Both the position numbers and the translations under genes were made by a program. 33,857 bases of DNA, taken from the IMG/VR virus record IMGVR_UViG_3300004369_000068, positions 1 through 33,857 of that record; one strand, 5' to 3'. The first letter of the stretch is position 1, and each line of letters opens with the position of its first letter. Shown here piece after piece: positions 22,336 through 29,640 of this stretch. Source of the stretch: a virus. The notes beneath the pieces were generated by a model. The model had not been told where the DNA came from. It made no database searches and saw nothing but the letters and a program-made list of their open reading frames with translations.

Positions 22336-22367
22336 ACGCCCGTACACCATCACGAAGGAGACCCCAA

Positions 22368-22622
22368 ATGGAATGGATGCCAGGAGACAACGAGGCCGCC
22401 GCGGCGATCAGCGGCATGACCGACACCTACGGCAGGCCAGCAATACCGACCGGCCTAATGATCGGCCAGCGGGCGACCTGGCGGCCCAACGATGACGAGT
22501 GGGCAACCGGCATCGTCATCGACCGCGACGAGACCGCGGGCAGCTATTTGATCTCGATCCATGTTCCCGGCAGCGGCCGGGTGATCCGCGAGGCACAGGC
22601 GGACGACCTGAGCCCATTCTGA
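22368..22622 (+). CDS. Unknown small protein (KOW/SH3-like?)
   Basis: 84 aa, ATG with AAGGAG at 22355-22360. Second half: GQRATWRPNDDEWATGIVIDRDETAGSYLISIHVPGSGRVIREAQADDLSPF looks like a small beta-barrel. The N-terminus is acidic and disordered. First gene of the long early operon. Function unknown. Confidence 0.72.
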   Translation: MEWMPGDNEAAAAISGMTDTYGRPAIPTGLMIGQRATWRPNDDEWATGIVIDRDETAGSYLISIHVPGSGRVIREAQADDLSPF

Positions 22623-22731
22623 CCACTAGGAGGCCCGGCAGGGAGGCCGGGAGCAGCAAGGACGCACCACCGGCTGACGCTAAGGAGGGCCGAGGCCGGT
22701 TTTCATTTTCCAGAAATCGAAAGGACATCGA

Positions 22732-23526
22732 ATGAGCACAGCACTATCGACAACCCAGCAAAACCAGCAGCTCCAAGCAGCACCAGAGGCCAGCTTTGGG
22801 CAGCTTGTGGCAATGGGCGTCAGCCTTCGCAAGACCGGATTCCTGCCCGCTCACATCAAAAGCGGCGAGGACTTCGCGGCGATTGTCTTGATCGGGCGAG
22901 AGCTAGGCATGAGCACGATGGCGGCTTGCCGACATCTGCGGTGCATAAAGGGAACGGTCACCGAGGCTGCCGATAGCCAGTTGGCTCGGTACAAGACGGC
23001 TGGCGGCCGGGCACGGTTTGAGCACTTAGACGACACCAAGGCAGTGCTTTGGCTTCGCCATCCCAACGGCGATGAGCACACCGAGACCTTCACAATGGAG
23101 GACGCACAGCGGGCAGGCCTTGGCAGTAACGACAACTACAAGAAGCACCCCAAAGCGATGCTCCGCAGTAGAGCAATCACTGCTGGGCTCAAGTCAATCG
23201 GGTGGGATGGTGCCGTTGGCCTCTACGATCCAGAGGAGATCGTGGACGTCGAGCCGATCCGCCCCGAGCCACGACAGACTCCCGAGGTGCGGCCGAAGTT
23301 TGATCGTGAAGACCCGACGCCGCGGCCGCTGGAGGAGACCGATCCTCTTGCCCGTGCCCGCCTAGCGGTAAGCAACGCGAAGACCATCGCTGACTGTGAC
23401 CGCATCAGGGCCAGGGCTATCGAGCTTGCCGAAAGCGGCGAGTGGACCGAGGAGCAGGCCGACGAGATCAAGAAGCTGCTTTTTCATAAGGCCGAGATGT
23501 TGATCGGTGAGGAGGTGCCAGCATGA
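22732..23526 (+). CDS. RecT-like ssDNA-annealing recombinase (putative)
   Basis: 264 aa. Opening: FGQLVAMGVSLRKTGFLPAHIKSGEDFAAIVLIGRELGMSTMAACRHL, then VTEAADSQLARYKTAGG, DDTKAVLWLRHPNGDEHTETFTMEDAQRAGLGS and NYKKHPKAMLRSRAITAGLKSIG. This arrangement is the typical RecT/Bet-like phage pattern (I.TGRELG, ETFTMEDAKRAGL, YPKAMLRAR). The C-terminus from about residue 150 (EPIRPEPRQTPEVRPKFDRED) is a disordered acidic linker and a helical tail. Supports homologous recombination and replication of phage DNA. RBS GAAAGGA just upstream. Confidence 0.68.
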   Translation: MSTALSTTQQNQQLQAAPEASFGQLVAMGVSLRKTGFLPAHIKSGEDFAAIVLIGRELGMSTMAACRHLRCIKGTVTEAADSQLARYKTAGGRARFEHLDDTKAVLWLRHPNGDEHTETFTMEDAQRAGLGSNDNYKKHPKAMLRSRAITAGLKSIGWDGAVGLYDPEEIVDVEPIRPEPRQTPEVRPKFDREDPTPRPLEETDPLARARLAVSNAKTIADCDRIRARAIELAESGEWTEEQADEIKKLLFHKAEMLIGEEVPA

Positions 23527-23783
23527 ACGGGATCACCTACACCGAGCCGGGGTTCGTCCGCGTCTACAACGAAGCCCGAGGCTGCCACGATTGGGAAGCA
23601 GTCACGGCCTTGGAGACCATCGACCGGCAGCTTCGCTACGCACGCGAGGATGCTCAGAAGTATTGCCGCCTCTGGGAATCGACCGCCGAGTACCGAGCAC
23701 AAAAGGCTGCTGCGGCAGAGGCCGCGGCAGCGATGCGGACACGGCCAGTAGACCACCGGGCACCACCGGAAAGCGACGGTTGA
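23523..23783 (+). CDS. Unknown small protein
   Basis: 86 aa, coupled by ATGA to the RecT-like gene. GITYTEPGFVRVYNEARGCHDWEAVTALETIDRQLRYAREDAQKYCRLWEST, then Ala-rich helix and a disordered tail. Coiled-coil type; likely early accessory. Not recognised. Confidence 0.65.
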   Translation: MNGITYTEPGFVRVYNEARGCHDWEAVTALETIDRQLRYAREDAQKYCRLWESTAEYRAQKAAAAEAAAAMRTRPVDHRAPPESDG

Positions 23784-23938
23784 CCAACCGCACCCCAGCG
23801 GCCGCCTTGAGCCTCGCGGAACGGGGAGCTGTGCGGGTAGTGGCTGACAACACCCGCAGCAGCGGCCGACCTGTCTCCCTTGATGTCGGTGACGCTGCCG
23901 GATGCCGCACGACACGCGGCCAATACACACGGAGGTGA
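23780..23938 (+). CDS. Possible 52-aa protein with TTG start
   Basis: TTG at 23780 overlaps the previous stop (TTGA). The frame is open to a TGA at 23936-23938, just 1 nt before the methyltransferase ATG. Reads TNRTPAAALSLAERGAVRVVADNTRSSG...; basic, Arg/Ala-rich. It fills an otherwise empty 156-nt gap, but it could also be a leader region. RBS GGAAAG is weak. Confidence 0.4.
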   Translation: MTNRTPAAALSLAERGAVRVVADNTRSSGRPVSLDVGDAAGCRTTRGQYTRR

Positions 23939-23939
23939 G

Positions 23940-24935
23940 ATGGCAACCAAGCAACGAATAATTCCGGGCGATTGCATCGCAGGGCTTAGGACTCTGTCCG
24001 ACGCCAGCGTTCACTGCTGCGTGACATCGCCGCCCTACTGGGGTCTGCGGGACTACGGCCATGATGGGCAGATTGGACTAGAGGCCACGCCAGACGCCTA
24101 CGTTGCCCGCATGGTGGAGGTGTTCCGCGAGGTCCGGCGGGTGCTGCGCGAGGATGGGACGTGCTGGATGAATTTGGGGGATGCTTACGCTCACAGCGGC
24201 GCATGCGGCGGTGGAAGCCCTTTGTCGAATCCAAAGGACGGAAGAAAAGGCGACCAAAGTCCGCGTGGAAGAAAAGATGACAGAGTGGCACAAATAAAGA
24301 CGAAAGGAACGCTCGCGCCCGGCCTAAAACCCAAAGACCTCGTTGGCATCCCGTGGCGTGTCGCCTTCGCCTTGCAGGCTGACGGCTGGTGGTTGCGGCA
24401 GGACATCATCTGGCACAAGCCCAACCCGATGCCCGAGAGCGTGCGGGATCGCTGCACCAAGGCTCACGAGTACGTTTTCCTGCTCACCAAAAGCGAGCGG
24501 TATTTCTATGACGCGGAGGCGGTGAGCGAGGCGGCAAACACAAAGTGGCTATCTCGTGGCGGGTCTTTGCTTAACCAGACCGGATGGCATGAGTCTGCAC
24601 GCGGGCACGACACCACGCGCAGAGTAGATCGCAGCGATTGCGACGAATCGCGCCGCAACCGCCGCTCCGTCTGGACCGTCACGACTAAGCCCTACAGCGG
24701 CGCACACTTCGCGGTTATGCCTGCCGATCTGGTCGAGCCTTGCATCAAGGCGGGCTGCCCCGAAGGCGGCACCGTTCTTGACCCATTCGCAGGCAGCGGC
24801 ACGACGCTGGCCGTGGCGGCTGAGTTGGGCCGCAACGCTATCGGGTGCGAATTAAACCCGGACTACATCGAACTGGCTGAGCGGCGGATTCTCGACGCCC
24901 GGCAATCAGTGGCGTTGTTTGAGGCGATTCCATGA
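23940..24935 (+). CDS. DNA methyltransferase, beta class (N4-C or N6-A)
   Basis: 331 aa. The amino-methyltransferase motif IV TSPPYWGLRDY lies at the N-terminus and motif I DPFAGSGTT near the C-terminus, the order that defines beta-class enzymes. Also MNLGDAY, VGIPWRVAFALQADGWWLRQDIIWHKPNPMPES (target/SAM binding neighbours) and GRNAIGCELNPDYIELAERR. Methylates phage DNA, probably against host restriction. Start ATG 23940 with GGAGG at 23931-23935 is favoured over an ATG at 23880. Specificity cannot be predicted. Confidence 0.93.
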   Translation: MATKQRIIPGDCIAGLRTLSDASVHCCVTSPPYWGLRDYGHDGQIGLEATPDAYVARMVEVFREVRRVLREDGTCWMNLGDAYAHSGACGGGSPLSNPKDGRKGDQSPRGRKDDRVAQIKTKGTLAPGLKPKDLVGIPWRVAFALQADGWWLRQDIIWHKPNPMPESVRDRCTKAHEYVFLLTKSERYFYDAEAVSEAANTKWLSRGGSLLNQTGWHESARGHDTTRRVDRSDCDESRRNRRSVWTVTTKPYSGAHFAVMPADLVEPCIKAGCPEGGTVLDPFAGSGTTLAVAAELGRNAIGCELNPDYIELAERRILDARQSVALFEAIP

Positions 24936-25102
24936 CACCCGCAGAACGCATCGAGGCCGAGCAGATCGCACGACGGTACGGCAGTGCCAACTGCTGGACC
25001 GGAACCAGCGGGACGCTGGCGGCCTGGTTGCTTCGAGCACTCAAAGAGATTGACCGACTACGAGAGGCCAAGGATGGCAACCATCACGCTGACGCTACCT
25101 GA
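24932..25102 (+). CDS. Small helical protein after the methyltransferase
   Basis: 56 aa: TPAERIEAEQIARRYGSANCWTGTSGTLAAWLLRALKEIDRLREAKDG. ATGA overlap with the methyltransferase stop and 29-nt overlap with the next ORF. Helical, may be a subunit or simply an early small protein. Not recognised. Confidence 0.55.
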   Translation: MTPAERIEAEQIARRYGSANCWTGTSGTLAAWLLRALKEIDRLREAKDGNHHADAT

Positions 25103-25547
25103 GTGGTCCGCAATCGTTGACGCGGCCTGGCTGCGGATCGTGGCATCCGCCGCCCAGCGGCTGGACGCTGCGACTACCTACCGCCGGTCGATGGTGGAGC
25201 GAGTCACAGAGGAGATCACCGGGGCCGCGGGCGAGATGGCCGTGGCGAAGTGGTCAGGCCGGTTTTTCGTTCCATCGGTGAACACCTACCACCGCGTACC
25301 CGACTGCCTGGGCAATGTCGAGGTCCGCAGCACCAGGCACAGCGACGGGCACCTGATCGTCAGGGACAACGACGCACCAGACCGCCGCTATGTGCTGGCC
25401 ATCGTTGGCGACGACAGCGTGAGGCTGGCGGGCTGGATAGTCGGCACCGAGGCCCGGCGGCAGGAGTGGCGAAGGGCAAGCCAGCGGAGCGACCGTCTGG
25501 CGTGGTGGGTGCCGCAGAGTGAGCTGAGAAGCATGGAGGAGTGGTAG
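25074..25547 (+). CDS. Possible PD-(D/E)XK-type nuclease-like protein
   Basis: 157 aa from ATG 25074 (MATITLTLPEW). AAGEMAVAKWSGRFFVPSVNTYHRVPDCLGNVEVRSTRHSDGHLIVRDNDAPDRRYVLAIVGDD has a layout like a PD-(D/E)XK core (GE..va.w.g, then D..G..EVR, then strand), with Arg in place of the usual Lys. The C-terminus (SDRLAWWVPQSELRSMEEW) matches a phage protein type often found near replication genes. Nuclease activity is hypothetical. Beside the methyltransferase, so a modification/restriction link is worth testing. Confidence 0.5.
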   Translation: MATITLTLPEWSAIVDAAWLRIVASAAQRLDAATTYRRSMVERVTEEITGAAGEMAVAKWSGRFFVPSVNTYHRVPDCLGNVEVRSTRHSDGHLIVRDNDAPDRRYVLAIVGDDSVRLAGWIVGTEARRQEWRRASQRSDRLAWWVPQSELRSMEEW

Positions 25548-25781
25548 ATGGCAAAAGGCTATGGCGAGACCGTTGTTGAGCTGATTGTTGAGCATTTGAA
25601 ACTGCGTGCAGGTGATCCTTGGTCTGACGAATTATGGCCCGCCGCAAACGTCGTCCTTTTGCAAATTGCTGAAGAGTTGCGGCTGGAAAAAAAGGCATTG
25701 CAGGCCGAGGCGTGGGGCAAGTTTGGAAGGAACAAAAAACGGCGTGAAAAAGCAAAGGACAACTCAAATGGCAACCAATGA
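25548..25781 (+). CDS. Small protein of unknown function
   Basis: 77 aa, starts right after the previous stop with GGAGG about 9 nt upstream. KGYGETVVELIVEHLKLRAGDPWSDELWPAANVVLLQIAEELRLEKKALQAEAWGK then Lys-rich tail. Helical. Overlaps the next gene by 14 nt. Confidence 0.65.
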   Translation: MAKGYGETVVELIVEHLKLRAGDPWSDELWPAANVVLLQIAEELRLEKKALQAEAWGKFGRNKKRREKAKDNSNGNQ

Positions 25782-26613
25782 CGATCTTCGGGTAGACGTT
25801 TTCATGCCGCTTTACTGCCGCGACTTCCTCGCCTCAACGCTGGGATGGTCAGCGGAGGAAAAGGGCCACTATCTCACGCTGCTGATGGTTCAGTGGGACC
25901 GCGGCGGCCTGCCAGCCGACCGGGCGAAGCTGGAACGCATCTCGCCAGGCCTCGCGGACTGCTGGGAACTAATCGAAGAGAAGTTTCCCGTCTGCCAAGA
26001 CGGCCAGCGGCGAAACGGGCGGATGGAGACTCATCGGGAGAAGTGCCTAGAGCTGAAGAAACGACGCGCCGAGGCAGGCAAAAAGGGTGGGCGGCCTCGG
26101 TCTGACGAAGAGCCGGAAAAGCAAAACGAAAGCAAAACGAAAGCAAACGGAAAGCAAACGGAAAGCAAAACCCAAAGCAAACCGGAAGCAAATGGTGAAG
26201 CAAAACAAAAGCCACCAACACCAACACCAACACCAACTCCATATCCACCTTCAACCCCAGAAAAAATCACACACACACACACACACGAGGCGGAAAACGA
26301 TTTTCCGCAAAGGGGCGGGGGCTGGGCTGCGGACGAGTGGGGCCGCTTTGCATCCCGCTGGAACACCACCAGCAGGGCCAGGCCGTGGACAGCTCTAGTG
26401 CCGCCGGATGGCTGGGTCGACTACGCGGCCCGGCCGGGCTGGCTGGACAAGGCCGCCGAGGCACTCGACCGGCTACCGGGCTGCGAGTTCTTTGAGCAGC
26501 CGCTTGCCGTCACCAAGTTTCTTGACTTCGTTGACAGGATTTTGGCTGGCGAGTTTGACCATGCCAAATCAAACGGGCGACCGCGGCGGCAACTAGCGAA
26601 AGGAAGGCTATGA
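25768..26613 (+). CDS. DUF1376-type phage replication protein (YdaU-like)
   Basis: 281 aa. N-terminal DUF1376 core (DVFMPLYCRDFLASTLGWSAEEKGHYLTLLMVQWDRGGLPAD..LERI.......WELIEEKFPVCQDGQRRNGRMETHREKCLELKKRRAEAGKKGG) is typical. Then a low-complexity linker (EKQNESKTKANGKQTESKTQS..., PTPTPTPTPYPP, THTHTH) and a C-terminal helical domain with WTALVPPDGWVDYAARPGWLDKAAEALDRLPGCEFFEQPLAVTKFLDFVDRILAG. Likely a replication initiator or ssDNA/helicase-recruiting protein. ATG 25768 is used; the ORF extends further upstream in frame. Confidence 0.8.
   Translation: MATNDDLRVDVFMPLYCRDFLASTLGWSAEEKGHYLTLLMVQWDRGGLPADRAKLERISPGLADCWELIEEKFPVCQDGQRRNGRMETHREKCLELKKRRAEAGKKGGRPRSDEEPEKQNESKTKANGKQTESKTQSKPEANGEAKQKPPTPTPTPTPYPPSTPEKITHTHTHEAENDFPQRGGGWAADEWGRFASRWNTTSRARPWTALVPPDGWVDYAARPGWLDKAAEALDRLPGCEFFEQPLAVTKFLDFVDRILAGEFDHAKSNGRPRRQLAKGRL
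26117..26286 (+). repeat. Stacked microsatellites in the DUF1376 linker
   Basis: A run of AAAGCAAACGG-like units (about 26117-26215), ACCAAC hexamers (about 26213-26240) and a CA dinucleotide run of 19 nt (26268-26286). The base composition (A/C-rich) contrasts with GC-rich neighbours. Confidence 0.85.
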
Positions 26614-27107
26614 GAACCTGGGAACAAAACAAGCAGGCGATCAACGAACTGTGGCCGCAACATGACTTCACCGACGAGCAGGCAAAGCTTTGGCGTGAAG
26701 ACATGGAAGGACTTGACCAAGACATGCTTTACGACGCGATTAAGAATGCGAGCAGAAAGCATGACACACCATGGGTGCATTCTCTTTGGATTCGCAATGA
26801 ATACCGCGAACTCAAGCAGGCAAAAAAAAGACAAACAAGCTGCTTAGAGAAAGGCGAAAAACTCAACCTGCGGATCAACAAAGAAAAAGAAAAAGGAATC
26901 TACGAGCAGTTAATTGCTTTGATAGACGTATCAAGGCCAAGCGACTACGCATCAATTGAAAAAAGCATCTTATATCGCTTTTTTGAGTCGCTGAGTTCAG
27001 AAACAGCAAGACGTTTGCTTATTTACGCCAAGAAACGGTTTTGCCTTCAGGATTACCCAGGTTTCGGCAAGGTCAGCGGCGATGGCGACGTCGAGCCGAT
27101 TGGATGA
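26610..27107 (+). CDS. Helicase loader-like protein (G39P type, putative)
   Basis: 165 aa. AINELWPQHDFTDEQAKLWREDMEGLDQDMLYDAIKNASRKHDTPWVHSLWIRNEYREL resembles the N-terminal helical domain of helicase loader/inhibitor proteins (W/Y at regular spacing, W.ed...ld.d....ai). The C-terminus is Lys-rich then a helical segment. ATGA overlap with the DUF1376 gene suggests a joint replication-initiation module. AT-richer than its neighbours, a sign of separate origin. Family call tentative. Confidence 0.5.
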   Translation: MRTWEQNKQAINELWPQHDFTDEQAKLWREDMEGLDQDMLYDAIKNASRKHDTPWVHSLWIRNEYRELKQAKKRQTSCLEKGEKLNLRINKEKEKGIYEQLIALIDVSRPSDYASIEKSILYRFFESLSSETARRLLIYAKKRFCLQDYPGFGKVSGDGDVEPIG

Positions 27108-27122
27108 CATTGGAGACAAACC

Positions 27123-27320
27123 GTGCGAATTGACACGCTGACCCGCCAACTGCTGCGGCGGGCATGGGACGACGAGATAAGCGACGGCGACCGGCTTCTG
27201 CTTGAGCAGGCCGCCACGATGATCGACCGATTGGCAAGACGCTGCCTGAGAGTTGCTCAGGAGCTTGAACGTGTGGAGTTTCTTAACAAGGAGGGTAGAG
27301 AACATGACAGCGGTCTGTGA
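27123..27320 (+). CDS. Small helical protein before the clamp
   Basis: 65 aa with GTG start at 27123. RIDTLTRQLLRRAWDDEISDGDRLLLEQAATMIDRLARRCLRVAQELERVEFLNKEG. Fully helical. Overlaps the clamp gene start by 17 nt. The GTG has a moderate RBS (TTGGAGACAAACC). Not recognised. Confidence 0.6.
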   Translation: MRIDTLTRQLLRRAWDDEISDGDRLLLEQAATMIDRLARRCLRVAQELERVEFLNKEGREHDSGL

Positions 27321-28389
27321 ACAAATCAGCCGCCGCGACTTGGCGGCGGCCCTGAGCATCTGCGGGCGAGTGGTGCCACGGCGGGCACTGGCCGAGGTGT
27401 ACCAGAGCGTCAGCCTGGCGGCCGGGGCCGCCGAGGCAACAGACGGCGAGCTGCGGGTGAGCGTGCCGATTCCCTACGACGGCGAGCCGATCCTGCTGCC
27501 GTATGCTCGCCTAGAAGCCCTGACGCGGGCCTGTACGGGCGAACAGTTGGAAATCGACTCCGAGGACGGCCAGGCGACGATACGGGCTGGAGGGGGCCGC
27601 TGGCGGCTTCCTACGGTGGCCCATTCTGAGTGGCCCGAGGCGGCAGATGTGCAGGCCGTGCCGGTGGCCCGCATCCCAGGCGACCAGCTGCGGCGTGCCC
27701 TCGATGCCGTTTTGGATGCTGCTGACAGCGAGTCAAGCCGGTACGCACTGGCTGGCGTGCGGGTGGAGGTCGAAGACGGCGTGGTGCATGTAGTGGCCAC
27801 CGATGGCCGACGCCTGCACGTCTGCGAAGTGGAGATCGACCAGGCCGTAGATGACTGCCAGCTGTTGATCCCGGTGAGGGCCGCGGGGCTGATCGCTACG
27901 CTTTGCCGCCAGACCGAAGAGGAGGTGCAGCTGGAGCGTTCCGGCGAAGAGGTCCGAGCGACCTGGGGCGAAAGCGGCCTGTGGTTGCGATGCCGTCAGC
28001 TGGCTGGCAACTACCCGGCTTGGCGTGCCGCCATCCCAGAGCGGCCCGAAGCAACCCGTGTGGTTGTGCGAGCCGACCATCTTGCCCAGGCACTGCGGCA
28101 AGCGGCGATCTGCACCAGCGAGACGTCGCGGGCAATCACGCTGACGATTGGCGAGCAGATCACAGCCACCGCGGAATCGTCAGAGGCCGGGGCAAGCACG
28201 GTCACGCTTGAGGCTATCGAGGCCACCGGCACGGTGAGCGTCAAAGTCGATCCGACCTATTGTGTGGCTTGGCTGCGGACGTGCGATCAGGTCGAGCCGA
28301 TCACCGTCGAGGCGTCAGACAGCGGCTCAGCCCTTGTGTTCCGTAGCGAGGACGCAACCGGGGTGGTGATGCCGATGGGGGACGACTGA
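27304..28389 (+). CDS. dnaN-like: DNA polymerase III beta sliding clamp (DnaN-like)
   Basis: 361 aa. Three-domain DNA clamp tethering the polymerase to DNA. Features: N-terminal ISRRDLAAALSICGRVVPRR and LRVSVPIPYDGEPILLPYARLEALTRA; ALAGVRVEVEDGVVHVVATDGRRLHVCEVEI (the classic DnaN second-domain block); and the third domain ending DQVEPITVEASDSGSALVFRSEDATGVVMPMG, which resembles the bacterial MPMR C-terminus. ATG 27304 with AAGGAGGG about 9 nt upstream. No phage DNA polymerase is present, so it presumably acts with host Pol III or a translesion enzyme. Confidence 0.9.
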   Translation: MTAVCEQISRRDLAAALSICGRVVPRRALAEVYQSVSLAAGAAEATDGELRVSVPIPYDGEPILLPYARLEALTRACTGEQLEIDSEDGQATIRAGGGRWRLPTVAHSEWPEAADVQAVPVARIPGDQLRRALDAVLDAADSESSRYALAGVRVEVEDGVVHVVATDGRRLHVCEVEIDQAVDDCQLLIPVRAAGLIATLCRQTEEEVQLERSGEEVRATWGESGLWLRCRQLAGNYPAWRAAIPERPEATRVVVRADHLAQALRQAAICTSETSRAITLTIGEQITATAESSEAGASTVTLEAIEATGTVSVKVDPTYCVAWLRTCDQVEPITVEASDSGSALVFRSEDATGVVMPMGDD

Positions 28390-28754
28390 TGCAAGAAAGA
28401 AAAACCGCCGTCAGGGTCATCGACTGGTCAGCGGTGGACATTGCAAAGCTCCGCCGCTGGTACGCGGACCCCAGCAAAAAGCCTGAGGATTTCTTGACCG
28501 AGTTCGGTATTAGCTATGCGAAGATTTGCGCCAAACGGCGAAGGCTCAATCTGCCACCACGGCCGAGGATATGGCGCAACTTCGTGGACGATCCGACACC
28601 AGAGCAAATCGCAGAGCGGGCCGCCGATTGCCGCCGTAGGCACTTTGAGCAAGTCAGGATCTACGGTCAGCCCGAGCCGCAGCCAAGCAAGATCATGTGC
28701 GAGGAAGACACGCCCGACCTAACGCCGCGGATCTTTTGCGGAGGGATGCTCTGA
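28389..28754 (+). CDS. Putative DNA-binding protein (GcrA/HTH-like)
   Basis: 121 aa. VDIAKLRRWYADPSKKPEDFLTEFGISYAKICAKRRRLNLPPRPRIWRNF looks like a GcrA-type helix-turn-helix (lrrwya...k....la..fgis...i..kr.rlnLp.rp). The acidic C-terminus is disordered. ATG starts on the clamp stop (TGATG). May regulate the early operon or a later switch. Confidence 0.6.
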   Translation: MQERKTAVRVIDWSAVDIAKLRRWYADPSKKPEDFLTEFGISYAKICAKRRRLNLPPRPRIWRNFVDDPTPEQIAERAADCRRRHFEQVRIYGQPEPQPSKIMCEEDTPDLTPRIFCGGML

Positions 28755-28782
28755 GCTTGACCCGAACGGTAATACAAGCGGC

Positions 28783-29640
28783 ATGGATGCCAAGCGAATA
28801 CTAAACCTCGGTGCCGGAGTGCAAAGCACAGCTTTGTACCTGATGGCCCTCGATGGCGAGATTGAGCCCATTGACGTCGCAATTTTTGCCGACGTCCAAG
28901 AGGAGCCGGGGGACGTTTACAAGCACCTTGACTGGCTCGACAGTCTGGGCGGGCCGCCAATCCTGCGAGTGACCGCTGGTCGTCTCGGTGATGCTCTGGA
29001 CAAAGGCTGTGATGCTCTTGGCAATCAACGCAGCGACGGTGGTCACTATATCGCGATTCCGGCGTTCACGCTGCACCCAGACGGGCGAGCCGGGCGGATA
29101 CAAAGGCAATGCACAAAAGACTTCAAGATCGTTCCGGTCGAGAAGGCAATAAGGCAGCAAGTCTTTGGCTGCGAGCCAGGCAGGCCAGTGCCCAAAGAAT
29201 CACAAGTAGTCCAGTTGATGGGCCTAAGTTATGACGAACCTAAGCGAGTCATTCGAGTTAAACAGCGGTTTTTAGCGAAGCCTAAAAACTGGACGATTGA
29301 GTTTCCGCTGTTTGAGTTGGAAATGACACGCGGCGACTGTATCTCGTATTTGCGGGAGCGTGTGCCGCATGAGGTGCCACGATCTGCTTGCGTGTTCTGT
29401 CCATTCAAAAGCGACAGCGAATGGAGACGGTTGCGCGACAATGACCCGGCCGGTTGGCAGCGGGCACTGCATGTTGACGAGACGTGCAGAACTGGAACAG
29501 GGCTTGATGCTCAGCGATTCCTACACAGATCGTGCCTGCCGCTTGCTGAAGTAGACCTAAGGCCAGCGGACGAAAAAACAGGGCAGCGGCATTTGTTCAG
29601 CGGTTGGCAGGACGAGTGCGAGGGTTACTGTGGAAACTGA
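28783..29640 (+). CDS. PP-loop protein, PAPS reductase/DndC-like family
   Basis: 285 aa. RILNLGAGVQSTALYLMALDG is a PP-loop (SGGxxS-like, here GAGVQST), followed by IDVAIFADVQEEPGDVYKHLDWL. Also GRAGRIQRQCTKDFKIVPVEKAIRQ, LMGLSYDEPKRV, FPLFELEMTRGDCISYLRERVPHEVPRSACVFCPFKSDSEWRRLRDNDP (CxxC at about residues 204-207) and W-rich tail. Family members activate a substrate with ATP; in phages the substrate is unknown. Possibly linked to DNA or nucleotide modification, inferred from the methyltransferase and DUF1599-like genes. Confidence 0.78.
   Translation: MDAKRILNLGAGVQSTALYLMALDGEIEPIDVAIFADVQEEPGDVYKHLDWLDSLGGPPILRVTAGRLGDALDKGCDALGNQRSDGGHYIAIPAFTLHPDGRAGRIQRQCTKDFKIVPVEKAIRQQVFGCEPGRPVPKESQVVQLMGLSYDEPKRVIRVKQRFLAKPKNWTIEFPLFELEMTRGDCISYLRERVPHEVPRSACVFCPFKSDSEWRRLRDNDPAGWQRALHVDETCRTGTGLDAQRFLHRSCLPLAEVDLRPADEKTGQRHLFSGWQDECEGYCGN

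Noticed and set aside
23484-24062. 192-codon antisense frame opposite the methyltransferase start
   Set aside because: No RBS, Cys/Gly-rich shadow translation.
26268-26286. CA dinucleotide run as CRISPR or tandem functional array
   Set aside because: Simple microsatellite in a coding linker, with no spacers or direct-repeat unit.
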